64,000 nt of DNA from positions 186,001-250,000 of the forward strand of contig NZ_BJNE01000002.1 of the NCBI RefSeq assembly GCF_006539525.1. The letters are read 5' to 3'. Shown piece after piece: positions 8,219 to 17,832 of the stretch. Source of the DNA: Glutamicibacter nicotianae. Its GTDB lineage: Bacteria > Actinomycetota > Actinomycetes > Actinomycetales > Micrococcaceae. Position 1 is the stretch's first letter, and every line of letters begins with the position of its first letter. The position numbers were made by a program, and so were the translations under genes. A model generated the notes under the pieces. It worked only from the letters and a program-made list of their open reading frames with translations, had not been told where the DNA came from and did not search any database.

Positions 8219-9385
8219 TTAGAGGAGATCTCGGCTAGTTTTCGCATTGCGGCCGGTTGCCGGCGCCAGCCTATCGCGGCACGCGCGGGTGGTGGTCTTG
8301 ACCAGCATGAGCACGAGCAGCAGGATGCCCACATAGCCGTTGACCACGTACACCACGTTGACCATCTGGCTGAACGGCACCAACAGGCCGATGACGGTTC
8401 CAAGAACCGCGAGGCCGACGGTGCTGTAGCGGAATCGAGGAGTGTTGTCCACGAAGAAGCGCGAGGAGACCGTCCACAACAGCGGAACCGCAGTTGTGTA
8501 GATGCCAGCGAGGATCATCACCGAGATTCCGGAGGCGAGCACCGGGCTGATATCGGTGGCCAGCACCAGCATCGGGATCTCGGTCCCGGCCACCTTGGTG
8601 ATGTTGGCCAGCAGGCCCAGGCCCACGATGATGCATGCCAGCGAGAAGGCGATGGCGCCCAGGCTTCCCCCGGCGACCGCTTCCTTGCGGCTGCGCGCCG
8701 TCTTTCCCAAGGCAGTCAGGAACGCGGCCAACCACAGCATGCAGAACCCGACGTAGGACAGGGCGGAGAGCACCCAGTTGCTGGAAGCCTGGGTGACATC
8801 CAGGCCCGGCAGCAGCGCATTGCCCGCGCTGATGCCGTCGCTGCCGCGGACAATGCCCATGATGCCCAAGGCAATGGCAATCACGACAATGAGCGGGCCG
8901 ATCTTGCCGATGATGTCCACCAGCGAACGCAGGCCGAACCAAACGCTGGCACCGACCACGATGGCCAGGGCGCCGCCGCCGATGAAGCGCGAGAGTCCGT
9001 AGTGCTCCTCGAACACGGCGCCGGCGCCGGCGACCATGACGGCAAAGCTCAGGAAGACGAAGAGAATCGAGAAGTAGTCGAAAAAACTGCCCAAGTGCTT
9101 CCCGCAGTAGTAGTGGAAGATCTGCGAGGGCTTGTCGAATTTCTTGGCTTGTCCCACCAAGAAGAACTCGATGATGACGTAGGACATGAGCGCCAGCACC
9201 AGGGCGCCGGTGCCGAAGATTCCCCAGTAGCCGTAGGACGTGAAGTACTGCAGGATTTCTTGGCCGGTGGCGAACCCGGATCCGATCAGGAAGGCAATGA
9301 TTGCCCCCGCGAATGTCAGGACGCGCTTGGGGCTCAGCCTACGGGTGCTGGCTCCGAGCGGTTGCACTGCGGTTCTGTCTGTCAT
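8219..9385 (-). CDS. YkvI-like membrane transporter (LeuT/APC-fold)
   Basis: 388 residues with about ten membrane segments. The first is typical: FAGAIIAFLIGSGFATGQEI, an unwound glycine-rich helix (IGSGFATGQE) as in Na+-coupled LeuT-fold carriers, followed by LQYFTSYGYWG. This matches the YkvI/COG3949 group of uncharacterised transporters. The basic C-terminus is cytoplasmic. The substrate is unknown; an amino acid or other small solute is likely from the fold. It is monocistronic. Its upstream region (9386-9604) has a very A+T-rich stretch with the inverted repeat ATATTGATTAATAT at 9422-9435, likely part of the promoter. Confidence 0.8.
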   Translation of the reverse strand: MTDRTAVQPLGASTRRLSPKRVLTFAGAIIAFLIGSGFATGQEILQYFTSYGYWGIFGTGALVLALMSYVIIEFFLVGQAKKFDKPSQIFHYYCGKHLGSFFDYFSILFVFLSFAVMVAGAGAVFEEHYGLSRFIGGGALAIVVGASVWFGLRSLVDIIGKIGPLIVVIAIALGIMGIVRGSDGISAGNALLPGLDVTQASSNWVLSALSYVGFCMLWLAAFLTALGKTARSRKEAVAGGSLGAIAFSLACIIVGLGLLANITKVAGTEIPMLVLATDISPVLASGISVMILAGIYTTAVPLLWTVSSRFFVDNTPRFRYSTVGLAVLGTVIGLLVPFSQMVNVVYVVNGYVGILLLVLMLVKTTTRACRDRLAPATGRNAKTSRDLL

Positions 9386-9604
9386 GCTGAATCCGACCTG
9401 CCTTCTTCTAGTTGACTGGGGATATTGATTAATATCCTATTGATATATCAGTGATCTAGTTCACACAGTAGGGAACATCGAGCTAGCGGTCAATGGGTCT
9501 GCGGAAGATTACGCGCAGGTGGTGCCAGCAGGGGAGGCGGCGCCGGCTGACGGGGGTGGCCGAGTCGTCCAGCTTCCATCCAGCAGGCGCACAGCGAACG
9601 GAAG

Positions 9605-11557
9605 ATGGCGGCGATAGAATTGCAATTAGCCGCCGAAGCGTTCCCGGCGGACGGAAAGGCAAATCAAGCAGTGGCCCCCAGGATTCCATCGAGCAAGCAC
9701 AGTGCGAACTTTCCTGCCGCTGCGCTGCCCTCGGGCCGCGGGCTGCCCTTCCTGAAGCAGATTTTCAGCTTCCTGCTGCGCGTGCTGAAGCTCAGCCACG
9801 TGCGCGTGCTCCGCTACCTCGCGGTGATCACCACTTTGCAGGCAGTTAACGGCCTGCTGGTGATCCCCGCGATCAAGTACCTCTTCGGGCTGGCGCTGGA
9901 AAATAGCAACCTGGGCAACGTCACCGACCGGACCTACACCGCGCTGCTGGCCCACCCGGTCTCGGTGCTGCTCCTGGTTGCCATTGCGGTGCTGGCACTG
10001 GGTGCGGTGAGCGTGCAGTTCGTGGCGCTGATAGTGATGGTCAACCGCCAGCAATCCGGGCAGCCTCCCAATCTTCGGGCGGTATGCCGCGAAACCGCCT
10101 CCTGCCTGCGCCGGATGCTGTCGTATCCCTCGCCGCTGATGATGGCGTACTTCTTCCTCGCCCTGCCGCTGGGCGGCCTGGGTCTGTCGTCCGTGCTGAT
10201 CCAAGGTGTGGGCATCCCGCCGTTCATCACCCGCGAATACCTCAAGGCGCCGTTGAGCACGGCCCTCTACCTGCTGATGATCGGCGCGATCATCTATGCC
10301 AACCTCCGCCTGGTGCTCACCTTGCCGCTGCTGGCCGTCGGCCCGAAGAAGCCGCTGGCCGCCCTGGGCGCCAGCCTGAAAGCCACCCGCCGCAACAGCC
10401 TGCGCTACCTGCTGCTGATCGGGATCCCGCTGGGTGCCAGCGCCTTATGCGCCTCGCTGCTGGTCGAGGCGCTGGTATGGATCTCGGATCTGGCCACCGG
10501 GCTGCTTAGCGAGCAGGATTCGGCGCTGGTGGCGACCCTGTGCATCGGCGTGGGCCACACGCTGGGCTTTTTGCTGATCGGGGCGGCAACCGTGATGGCG
10601 ATCCAGGTCGTGGTGGCCCTGGGCCGCGAGCACCTGCAGTTGCCGGTCACCCTGCAGGAACGCTCGCAACGGCATCGCCGGACTCAGTCCCTCGTGCTGA
10701 AGGCAGCGGCCGGATCCGCGGCCGCCGCACTGGTGCTTTCGGGCAGCCTTGCCGCCTCCCCGGCCCTGGGACAGACCGCAACCGGAGCCGGGGAGGCCAA
10801 GATCCTGGCCCACCGCGGCTATTCCGCCGGCGGGGTGGAGAACACGCTGGCCGCACTGGACGCCGCGGCAGCGCATCAGGCCGATATCGTCGAGGCTGAT
10901 TTCCAGGAAACCGCGGATGGGCATTTCGTCGCCAGCCATGACACCAACCTGCTGGTGGTGGCCGGGGTGAACCAGAACATCCATGAGATGACCCTGGCCG
11001 AAGTCCGGAAGGTCACGGTCCGCGAAGGCGGCTTCACCGGGCGCATCCCCACCATGCAGGAATATCTCCAGCGCGCCGAGCAGCTGGGCATCCAGGTGCT
11101 CGTGGAACTGAAGGTCACCGGACATGAATCCAGGGACTATCTCACGCGCTTCCTTGCGCAGGCCGACGCCGCCGGAACCGCCACGGAGAATATCTACCAT
11201 TTGCTGAACCCCCGTGCGGTCAAGGAAATCAAGCAACGGCGACCCGAGCTGCGGGTCGGGCTGACCGTGGCGATGAGCATGGGCGGGCTGCCGAAGACGA
11301 AGGCCGACTTCTACACGCTGGAGCAGGCATCCTTCACCCCCGAGTTCCTGGCCCAGGCCCATGCGCTGGACCGCGAGGTGCATATCTGGACGGTGAATGA
11401 CGAGTCGAGCATCCGCGAGCTGCTGGGCGCCGGCGTGGACGGCATCGTCACCGACAACGTCGAGCTGGCCATCCGCGACCGCTACCTGGTGGCTAACTAC
11501 CCGGCCGCGGACTACCGCGTGGGCTCCACGCTGGCCTACTTGGACATCTTCCGCTAG
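9605..11557 (+). CDS. Membrane-anchored glycerophosphodiester phosphodiesterase
   Basis: 650 residues in two parts. Residues ~45-385 hold six to eight membrane segments of the GDPD membrane domain (YciC-like). Residues ~395-640 are a GDPD TIM barrel with ILAHRGYSAGGVENT, the acidic EADFQET, DGHFVASHD and the late VHIWTVND motif, so the catalytic His and metal ligands are present. It hydrolyses glycerophosphodiesters to glycerol-3-phosphate and an alcohol; the barrel follows a final hydrophobic segment ending in ASPALG, so it is probably extracytoplasmic. The start at 9605 has only a close GGAAG upstream and is uncertain. Convergent with the glutaminase pseudogene. Confidence 0.88.
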   Translation: MAAIELQLAAEAFPADGKANQAVAPRIPSSKHSANFPAAALPSGRGLPFLKQIFSFLLRVLKLSHVRVLRYLAVITTLQAVNGLLVIPAIKYLFGLALENSNLGNVTDRTYTALLAHPVSVLLLVAIAVLALGAVSVQFVALIVMVNRQQSGQPPNLRAVCRETASCLRRMLSYPSPLMMAYFFLALPLGGLGLSSVLIQGVGIPPFITREYLKAPLSTALYLLMIGAIIYANLRLVLTLPLLAVGPKKPLAALGASLKATRRNSLRYLLLIGIPLGASALCASLLVEALVWISDLATGLLSEQDSALVATLCIGVGHTLGFLLIGAATVMAIQVVVALGREHLQLPVTLQERSQRHRRTQSLVLKAAAGSAAAALVLSGSLAASPALGQTATGAGEAKILAHRGYSAGGVENTLAALDAAAAHQADIVEADFQETADGHFVASHDTNLLVVAGVNQNIHEMTLAEVRKVTVREGGFTGRIPTMQEYLQRAEQLGIQVLVELKVTGHESRDYLTRFLAQADAAGTATENIYHLLNPRAVKEIKQRRPELRVGLTVAMSMGGLPKTKADFYTLEQASFTPEFLAQAHALDREVHIWTVNDESSIRELLGAGVDGIVTDNVELAIRDRYLVANYPAADYRVGSTLAYLDIFR

Positions 11558-11567
11558 CCTCCGCTGT

Positions 11568-12765
11568 TCAGGGCGTCTCCGGATAGGTGCCATCACCCAG
11601 ATCCGGATCCGCCAGGGACTGCAGCGGATCATGCAAGAACACTCGGCGCCCCTCATTGCGCAGCCGGCGCAGCCCCTCCAGCGTCATCCGCCGGGCCACG
11701 TCGGTGAAGGAGAACACCCGGGAGATATCCAGGTGTGCCGGCCCGTCGAAATCCGATGCGGCGAACAGGTCGAGCAGCTCGGCTGCGGCGGTGAACTGCA
11801 CATTGCCCTGCAAGGTGAACGTCTCGCGGGTGCCCCCGCGCCGCACATCGACGACGTCGAGCCGTCCATGGCTCGGAGCCAACAGATGCATGCCCATATC
11901 CGTGGAGAGCCTTTCGAAGGCCCGCCGCGATCGCTGGCTGTTGCCGTGCGAATCCAGTCGCGGCGAGAACGCGCCGATGCCCACCTGGTCCGGCAGCACG
12001 CCCACCAGCCCGCCGGCCACCCCGCTCTTGGCAGGGATCCCGACCCGGGTCAGCCAGTCGCCGGCCCCGTCATACATGCCGGCCACCGCCATCACCGACA
12101 TGACCTGCCGGGCGGTGGCCGCCGCCGTTGGCCAGGGTGGCGGCCATCGCCGACAGGTCGGCCACCGTGACCAGAATGGAGCACTGCCGGGTGTAGCCGG
12201 CCACCACCTCATGCGGGTCATCGGCAATGATCCCGTGCTTGCGCAGCATATGGGCCATGGACAGGTTGTGGTCGGCGGTGCCCAGCTCCGAAGCGAAAAC
12301 CGACTCGTCGATGCGCAGCTGGCGTCCGGCCAGTGCCGAGAACAGCTGAAGGGCCCGGTCGACCCGTTGCTCGCCGGTGGCATCGGTGCCGACCAGCAGC
12401 CCGTGGGCGGCGATGGCCCCGGCATTGATCATCGGGTTCTTCGGCCGGTTGGTCCCGGCTTCCAGCGACAGCTCGTTGAACGCCTCGCCCGAGGGTTCCA
12501 CCCCGATGCGCTCCAGCACCTGGTCCAGGCCGCGGTCCATGATCGCCGCCGCGTAGGCGAAAGGCTTGGAAATCGACTGGATGGTGAACTCGATGCCTGC
12601 ATCCCCGGCGGTGTAGGTGCTGCCCATGGCGGTGGTCACGGCCAAGGCGAAATAGTCGGGATGGGCTTCGGCCAGCTCGGGAATGTAGCCGGCACGCTCG
12701 CCGCTGGTGTCATCGCGCAACGCGTCGAGCACTTCGCGCAGGTAATCGGGAATCGGATTCTGCAT
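11568..12765 (-). pseudogene. glsA: Glutaminase with C-terminal STAS domain, frameshifted
   Basis: Two overlapping minus-strand frames together give one glutaminase. The first part (start 12765, GAGGA eight bases upstream) has serine-dependent glutaminase blocks: IQSISKPFAYA with the nucleophile serine, NPMINAGAIA, and VAGYTRQCSI. After ATLANGG near 12125 the frame is lost. The protein resumes in another frame with TARQVMSVMAVAGMYDGAGDW, then AKSGVAGG, and ends in a STAS domain (VQFTAAAELLDLFAASDF, SRVFSFTD). About a dozen residues normally present between LANGG and the VM-x-VM block also seem missing, so a deletion not divisible by three is likely, inside a GGC-rich run. If real, the enzyme is inactive; a sequencing error is the alternative. 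Confidence 0.8.
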
Positions 12766-13116
12766 GGGTGCAATCCTCAAGATCGAATCGGACGTCAGCT
12801 CCAGCCGTACCGGTGCTGACTCCAATCTAGCCGCCCGAGGCGGGTTGCGCGGTGTTCTCTTTGCTGAACCGGGAATCGGATGCGCCGCAATCTTGTGAAA
12901 TTGCTATGCGGATGCCGGGGATCTGGCAAACAAATGGAACTTTCAAGCAAAATGGGCAGCAGCATGCTGGATAATTATTGGAACACAGCAGATCGGGGGA
13001 AGATACTCCGATCGGAAGGGAATGATGGACGCTTCAGGCGACAGTAGATCTCATAGTTCCAGCCCTCTGCCCGGCAGAATTGCCGGCCAGGCTTCGAAGG
13101 ACAGGGGGTGCAGATA
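12766..13116. other. Intergenic region between glutaminase remnant and CNNM gene
   Basis: About 350 bases, presumably the two divergent promoters. Apart from a small CCGCCCGAGGCGGG hairpin near 12830 I see no gene or RNA. Confidence 0.35.
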
Positions 13117-14463
13117 ATGGAATGGATTTCTCTGGCTTTGGCTGTGCTCCTCATTCTCGGATGCGGGCTCTTCGTAGCCGCGGAATTCGCGTTGATCACG
13201 GTTAACCGAAATCAAGTCAAGCAGGCCGCCGCCGATGGCGACCGCCGCGCCCAAGGCGTGCTCAAGGGCATGAGCACCCTGTCCACACAGCTTTCAGGTG
13301 CCCAGCTGGGCATCACCCTGACCAACCTCGGCATCGGCTTCCTGGCCGAGCCCGCCATCGCCGCCCTCGTGGTGGGCCCGCTGCAGGATGCAGGCCTCGA
13401 CGCGGCCCTGGCCCGCACGGTCTCCGTTGCCATCGCGCTGGTGCTGGCCACGATCCTGACCATGGTCTTCGGCGAGCTGGTCCCCAAGAACCTGGCCATT
13501 GCCAAGCCCTTTGCCACCGCCAAGGCGGTAGTTGGCTTCCAGCGCGGCTTCAGCACCGTCACCAAGCCTTTCCTCTCATTCTTCAACGGCAACGCCAACT
13601 GGATTGTCCGCCGGTTCGGCATCGAGCCCCAGGAAGAACTGGCCTCCACCCGCTCCGCCGAGGAACTCGTCGCGCTGGTGGGGCACTCCGCCCGCGAAGG
13701 CGTGCTGCCTTCGGAAACCGCGGAGATGCTGCGCCGCACCGTGGCCTTCGGCAACCGCCGTGGCCACGACGTGATGACCGCCCGTTCGCGGATGATCACC
13801 GTGACCGCGCAGCAGAGCGTCGAAGACGTGCTGCAGCTGGCCGCGCAAACCGGCCATTCGCGCTTCCCGCTGGTGGCCGAGGACGGCCACCGGGTGCTGG
13901 GACTGGTGCATATCCGCGCCTTGCTCGCCGTGCCTTTCGAGCAGCGCGCGCACACCGCGGTGGGGGACTACGCCCAGGATGCACTGCTGGTCCCGGACAC
14001 CATCGAGCTCGATGAGCTGATGGACCAGCTGCGCAGCGGCGGCATGCAACTGGCGGTGCTGATCGACGAGACCGGCGACGTCGCCGGCATGCTGACCCTC
14101 GAAGACCTCGTGGAAGAGATCGTCGGGGAAGTGCGCGATGAGCATGACCCGCAGGACTCCAGCGTCCAGGTTCTCTCGGAGAATAGATGGCGACTGGATG
14201 CGGCGTTGCGCCCGGATGAAGCCAGCGAGCTGCTGGGCTGCCAGATCCCCGAGGACTCGGACTATGAGACCCTGGCCGGATTGCTGACCGTGCAGCTGGG
14301 ACGCTTCGGCCAGGTCGGCGACGTGGTCACCCTCGTGGTGCCCGGCGTTCCCGGCGGACCGGACAAGCAGCTGGTATTCACCATCCACGCCACCGATGAG
14401 CAGCGGATCGCGATCGTTGACGTGGAAGTGTCCGAACTTGATGAGGAAGAGGCCGGGCGATGA
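13117..14463 (+). CDS. CNNM/CorC-type membrane protein with CBS domains (DUF21, hemolysin family)
   Basis: 448 residues. Residues 1-190 form the DUF21/CNNM membrane domain with small-residue-rich helices and the signatures FVAAEFALITVNR and SGAQLGITLTNLG, plus MVFGELVPKNLAIAKP. A pair of CBS domains follows (VMTARSRMITV, HSRFPLVAEDG, GLVHIRALL; then MLTLEDLVEEIVGEVRDEHD), and a C-terminal CorC_HlyC domain (ENRWRLDAALRPDEASELL). Family members are implicated in Mg2+ or Co2+ export. The start at 13117 is preceded by AGGGGG; the GTG at 13108 is less well placed. Its stop overlaps the next gene's start (ATGA), so the two are translationally coupled. Confidence 0.9.
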   Translation: MEWISLALAVLLILGCGLFVAAEFALITVNRNQVKQAAADGDRRAQGVLKGMSTLSTQLSGAQLGITLTNLGIGFLAEPAIAALVVGPLQDAGLDAALARTVSVAIALVLATILTMVFGELVPKNLAIAKPFATAKAVVGFQRGFSTVTKPFLSFFNGNANWIVRRFGIEPQEELASTRSAEELVALVGHSAREGVLPSETAEMLRRTVAFGNRRGHDVMTARSRMITVTAQQSVEDVLQLAAQTGHSRFPLVAEDGHRVLGLVHIRALLAVPFEQRAHTAVGDYAQDALLVPDTIELDELMDQLRSGGMQLAVLIDETGDVAGMLTLEDLVEEIVGEVRDEHDPQDSSVQVLSENRWRLDAALRPDEASELLGCQIPEDSDYETLAGLLTVQLGRFGQVGDVVTLVVPGVPGGPDKQLVFTIHATDEQRIAIVDVEVSELDEEEAGR

Positions 14464-15503
14464 GCGATCTTATCGGAATTCTTGTCACGGTCCTGCTGCT
14501 TGCGGCGAACTTCTACTTTGTCGGCGCCGAGTTCGCGCTGATCTCTGCGCGCCGAAGCATCATCGAGCCCAAGGCGCTGGCCGGCAGCCGCAGCGCCAAG
14601 CTGACCCTGTGGGCCATCGAGAACGTCTCGCTGGTGATGGCCGGCGCCCAGCTGGGCATCACCGTGTGCTCGCTGGCACTGGGCTACGTCACCAAGCCGC
14701 TGGTGAAGTACGCGGTAGCAGGTCCCTTCGAGGCCATCGGGATTCCGGAGGGCATGATCGATGCGCTGTCCTACGCGATTGCGCTGATCGTGGTCACCTA
14801 CCTGCACGTGGTGCTCGCCGAGATGGTGCCGAAGAACATGGCGCTGGCCGGCCCGGAGCGCATGGCGCTGATCCTCGGCCCGAGCATGGTGGTGCTGGTG
14901 AAGATCCTGCGCCCGGTGCTGTGGCTGATGAACGCCATGGGCAACCTGGTCCTGCGGATCTTCGGGGTGGCCCCGAAGAACGAGGTGGCCAGCACTTTCA
15001 CCCGCGACGAGGTCTCCTCCATGGTGGCAGAATCCCGTGAGGGCGGTGTCCTGGATGAGCAGGACGAGCAGCTGCTGATGGGCGCCCTGCACTTCGATGC
15101 GCGCAGCATCGAGTCGGTGGCGATCAGCTTCGGGAAGGTGCAGACCTTGCCGGTGGATTGCACGGTGGCCGATATCGAGTCGGCGGCCGCGCACGGCTTC
15201 TCCCGCTTCCCGCTGGTGCAGGCCGATGGCACCCCGGTGGGCTATGTCCACGTGAAGGACGTGCTGGGTGCCGATGCGCACACCCGCGAGCGGCCGCTGC
15301 AGCCCAGCGACATCCGAAAGCTGCCGTCCTTTGCCCCGCAGCAAAGCGTGCGCACCGCGCTGCAGGAAATGCAGCTCTCCGGTGCCCACCTGGCGCTGGT
15401 CCGCGAAGGCGGAACCGGAAAGGTCGCCGGCATGGTGACCTTGGAGGACATGCTCGCAGAGCTGGTCGGCCAGATCAGGGATGAGCGCCGCAGCGCGCAC
15501 TAG
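14460..15503 (+). CDS. Second CNNM/CorC-type membrane protein with CBS domains
   Basis: 347 residues, same architecture as the upstream gene but lacking the C-terminal CorC_HlyC domain. It has DUF21 membrane helices with NFYFVGAEFALISARR, MAGAQLGITVCSLALGYV and VVLAEMVPKNMALAGP, then two CBS motifs (SRFPLVQADGTPVGYVHVKD and GMVTLEDMLAELVGQIRDE). It starts within the stop codon of the first gene (ATGA). Such adjacent long/short pairs are common in actinobacteria and may assemble as a hetero-oligomer (inference). Likely divalent-cation efflux at the cytoplasmic membrane. A very strong hairpin follows. Confidence 0.9.
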   Translation: MSDLIGILVTVLLLAANFYFVGAEFALISARRSIIEPKALAGSRSAKLTLWAIENVSLVMAGAQLGITVCSLALGYVTKPLVKYAVAGPFEAIGIPEGMIDALSYAIALIVVTYLHVVLAEMVPKNMALAGPERMALILGPSMVVLVKILRPVLWLMNAMGNLVLRIFGVAPKNEVASTFTRDEVSSMVAESREGGVLDEQDEQLLMGALHFDARSIESVAISFGKVQTLPVDCTVADIESAAAHGFSRFPLVQADGTPVGYVHVKDVLGADAHTRERPLQPSDIRKLPSFAPQQSVRTALQEMQLSGAHLALVREGGTGKVAGMVTLEDMLAELVGQIRDERRSAH

Positions 15504-15533
15504 CGGCACAGCGCAGAAAGAATGCAGGGAAAT

Positions 15534-15575
15534 GGGGCTGGAGGCAGGACGGGAAACCGTCCTGCCTCCAGCCCC
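15534..15575. terminator. 19-bp perfect stem with GAAA loop
   Basis: GGGGCTGGAGGCAGGACGG (15534-15552), loop GAAA (15553-15556), and a perfect complement at 15557-15575. It sits between the stops of convergent genes at 15503 and 15592 and should terminate both strands despite lacking a T run. Confidence 0.85.
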
Positions 15576-15591
15576 TTGCCGATAGAGGGCG

Positions 15592-16818
15592 TCAGTGCGC
15601 CTTGGCGAACGGCGAATTCCAGCGCGAGAGCACCAGTGTCAGCGACGCGCCGAGCAGTGCGAAGAACGTGGTTAGCCACCAGGTGGCATTCCACCCTCCG
15701 GTGAGCGTCGCCGTGGCTGCGAGCAGCATCGGGCCGGTGAAATTGCCGATATTGAAGATCTGCTGGGTCAAGCCCATCGAGGCAGGGGCCGAACCGCCGG
15801 GCGGTGCCAGGTCGACCACGACCCGGGTCATGGTGGTCGGGATGGTGGCGCCGGCCAGCGAGAAGAGGCCGACGCAGAGCATCTGGATCAGCAGCAGCCC
15901 CGGGGGATAGTCGACGGCGAAGGTCAGGATGGAGGTCAGCGACATCAGCGCGAAGCCGGTGAACAGCAGGGTGCGTCCGTTCACGCCGCGCTGGAGCAGC
16001 GCGCCGCAGACGATCGCACCCACCGCATTCAGCCCGCCGATCACGGCTGAGGCCAATCCACCGGCCACCGGATCCAGGCCGAATTCCTCGTAGATCGTGG
16101 GCAAAAACCCCACGACCGCCATCCATTGCACCGTATAGCAGCCGAAAATCAGTCCGCTGATCCACACGCGCGGTGCCCGGGCGGTAATGGTAATGCGCCG
16201 GGCCGCTTCGCGCAGGGCTGCCGGACCCGAAGGCTGATCCGCGCCCACGAACTTGAAGATCAGCGGAATGGGCAACAGGGTGATGAACGCGAGGATACCC
16301 CACCACAGGTGCCACGACAGATGCTGGAGCGCCAAGGCGGTGGAGAAGACTCCGATGAACGTGGCCATGCCCATGTAGGCGGCCCACCATCCCACGGCCA
16401 TATTCAGGTTCCTGATGGGTGCATGCAGCCGGACCAGTCCCGGCCCCATGACGGTGGCCATGATGACACCCGCGCCTTCCAGGATGCGGGTAGCCAGCAG
16501 CAGCGGCGCGCTGGGGGCCACGGCGCCCAGCGCGCTGCCGAGCACCAGCAGCAGCAGGCCGAGGATCAGGGTGCGCCGCTGGGAGATGACTTCCGAGAGC
16601 AGGGAGACTGCCAGCCCGCCGGCCATGCCGGCAATCTGGACCACGCCCAGCAGCACACCGGAGAAAAGCAGCGAGAAGCCCAGCTCGTTCTGGATGACGG
16701 TCAGTGCTGGAGCGAGCTTCCAGATGTGCAGCCCTGCCATTACGCCGGAGGCCACGATGATGATCCAGGCCGCGTTGGTCCGTTGCTGGGCCTGGTCCAT
16801 TTTGGCTTGCACTGCCAC
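15592..16818 (-). CDS. Major facilitator superfamily transporter
   Basis: 408 residues with 12 membrane segments. MFS features include the RTLILGLLLLVLGS loop-helix after the first pair, and LLATRILEGAGVIMATVMGPGLVR in helices 4-5. A central basic loop (REAARRITITARAPRVW) divides the two halves. The GTG start at 16818 is chosen for AAGGAGG five bases upstream; the longer open frame upstream has no ribosome site. It resembles the NimT/CynX-like branch of the MFS (helix pattern only), so the substrate is unknown. It shares a terminator hairpin with the CNNM operon. Confidence 0.85.
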   Translation of the reverse strand: MAVQAKMDQAQQRTNAAWIIIVASGVMAGLHIWKLAPALTVIQNELGFSLLFSGVLLGVVQIAGMAGGLAVSLLSEVISQRRTLILGLLLLVLGSALGAVAPSAPLLLATRILEGAGVIMATVMGPGLVRLHAPIRNLNMAVGWWAAYMGMATFIGVFSTALALQHLSWHLWWGILAFITLLPIPLIFKFVGADQPSGPAALREAARRITITARAPRVWISGLIFGCYTVQWMAVVGFLPTIYEEFGLDPVAGGLASAVIGGLNAVGAIVCGALLQRGVNGRTLLFTGFALMSLTSILTFAVDYPPGLLLIQMLCVGLFSLAGATIPTTMTRVVVDLAPPGGSAPASMGLTQQIFNIGNFTGPMLLAATATLTGGWNATWWLTTFFALLGASLTLVLSRWNSPFAKAH

Positions 16819-16912
16819 CGATGCCTCCTTGCCTATTGCGCGCAAACTGGTTTCGGGCGCTATTGTCCACTTCGGATTGTGGCACGCGCAGGGCAACGAT
16901 CCGGCATTCATG

Positions 16913-17272
16913 TCATTGAATGGAATACCTGCCTGCGGCAATCCGGACTGGATCCGCCAGCCCAAGAAGAATTCCGGCGGCCGAAGCCAGCACATGCCCG
17001 GCGGAATACCAAGCATAGAAGATACAGGAGCCGATGGCGGTCACCCGGATGATCGCCGAAACCTTCCCGGTGGTCCTTAGCTGCCGCTTGGAGAGCACGG
17101 CCAAACGGATCATGATTGCGCAACCGGCCACGATAGTCCCGTAAAAGCCGGGAGCCCGGGCCGTACGTCGAGCTTGCCTGTGGCCTCGGGAATGCCGGGT
17201 CTTCACGGTCCAATCCTTCGGCAGGTCGCAGGAGCGAGCTGGGAGTTCGCCGATATTTCCTGGGCGTTCCAT
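16913..17272 (-). CDS. Small hypothetical membrane protein
   Basis: 119 residues, unrecognised. The first ~50 are basic and polar (KTRHSRGHRQARRTARA). The rest has two or three hydrophobic segments: FYGTIVAGCAIMIRLAVL, VSAIIRVTAIGSCIFYAWYSA and VLASAAGILLGLA. The pattern fits a two- to three-helix inner-membrane protein with an N-terminal cytoplasmic arm. The ATG at 17272 has GAGGA about 12 bases upstream, so the start is uncertain, and one of the inner start codons would leave only the membrane part. It diverges from the lipoprotein gene at 17335. Confidence 0.5.
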   Translation of the reverse strand: MERPGNIGELPARSCDLPKDWTVKTRHSRGHRQARRTARAPGFYGTIVAGCAIMIRLAVLSKRQLRTTGKVSAIIRVTAIGSCIFYAWYSAGHVLASAAGILLGLADPVRIAAGRYSIQ

Positions 17273-17334
17273 TGCGAATCGAGTCCTCGGAGTAGTTTGG
17301 GGTCCAACTCGGCCGATCAAGCTCAGGAGGAATG

Positions 17335-17832
17335 ATGTTCCGGCAACGTCCGTTCCGCGCCCGGCAGGTGAAGGGGGCTGCGGTTCTTGGAAGCGTCTTC
17401 TTGGCGACAGCCTGCTTCCCAGCGGTGCCGGTGGACCCCGAGGGAACCCTCGACACGGTCCGTTCCGGGACACTTCGGGCCGGCGTATCTCCTGCTTCGG
17501 ATTTCGTGGAAATAAGGGACGGTGAGCCCCAGGGCGCCGAAGCAATGCTCATAGAAGACTTTGCGGAGCATGCAGGAGCGGAAATCCAATGGACCATTGG
17601 TGGCGAGGAGCAGCTAGTGAAGCAGCTGGAAGCAGGCCAGCTGGATCTGGTGGCAGGAGGTATCACTTCCAAGACGCCGTGGTCGGAAAAAGCTGGGGTA
17701 ACCCGTCCCTATAGGACCGCCACTGACGCCGAAGGCAAGGAAATGAAAATAGTCCTGCTCGTGCCTCCGGGCGAAAACGCTTTCCTGTCCGAGGTGGAAT
17801 ACTTCCTGGACCAGACGCAGGAGATGCCATGA
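17335..17832 (+). CDS. Single-lobe extracellular solute-binding (family 3-like) lipoprotein
   Basis: 165 residues. The N-terminus is basic followed by a hydrophobic stretch ending in FLATAC, an atypical lipobox. The body resembles the first lobe of amino-acid-binding SBP family 3 proteins: GTLRAGVSPASDFVEIRDGEPQG (in parts), IEDFAEHAGAEIQWTIGGEEQLVKQL and LDLVAGGITSKTPWSEKAGVTRPY. The usual second lobe is missing; the family is normally about 250-280 residues. The stop overlaps the CDF transporter start (ATGA), so it is tightly coupled to that gene and not to an ABC permease. Role unknown; a metal-chelate sensor or donor for the CDF protein is possible (inference). Confidence 0.7.
   Translation: MFRQRPFRARQVKGAAVLGSVFLATACFPAVPVDPEGTLDTVRSGTLRAGVSPASDFVEIRDGEPQGAEAMLIEDFAEHAGAEIQWTIGGEEQLVKQLEAGQLDLVAGGITSKTPWSEKAGVTRPYRTATDAEGKEMKIVLLVPPGENAFLSEVEYFLDQTQEMP

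Noticed and set aside
14262-15509. Minus-strand open frame of 415 residues opposite the CNNM pair
   Set aside because: His/Gln-rich shadow of the second CNNM gene with no recognisable domain or ribosome site.
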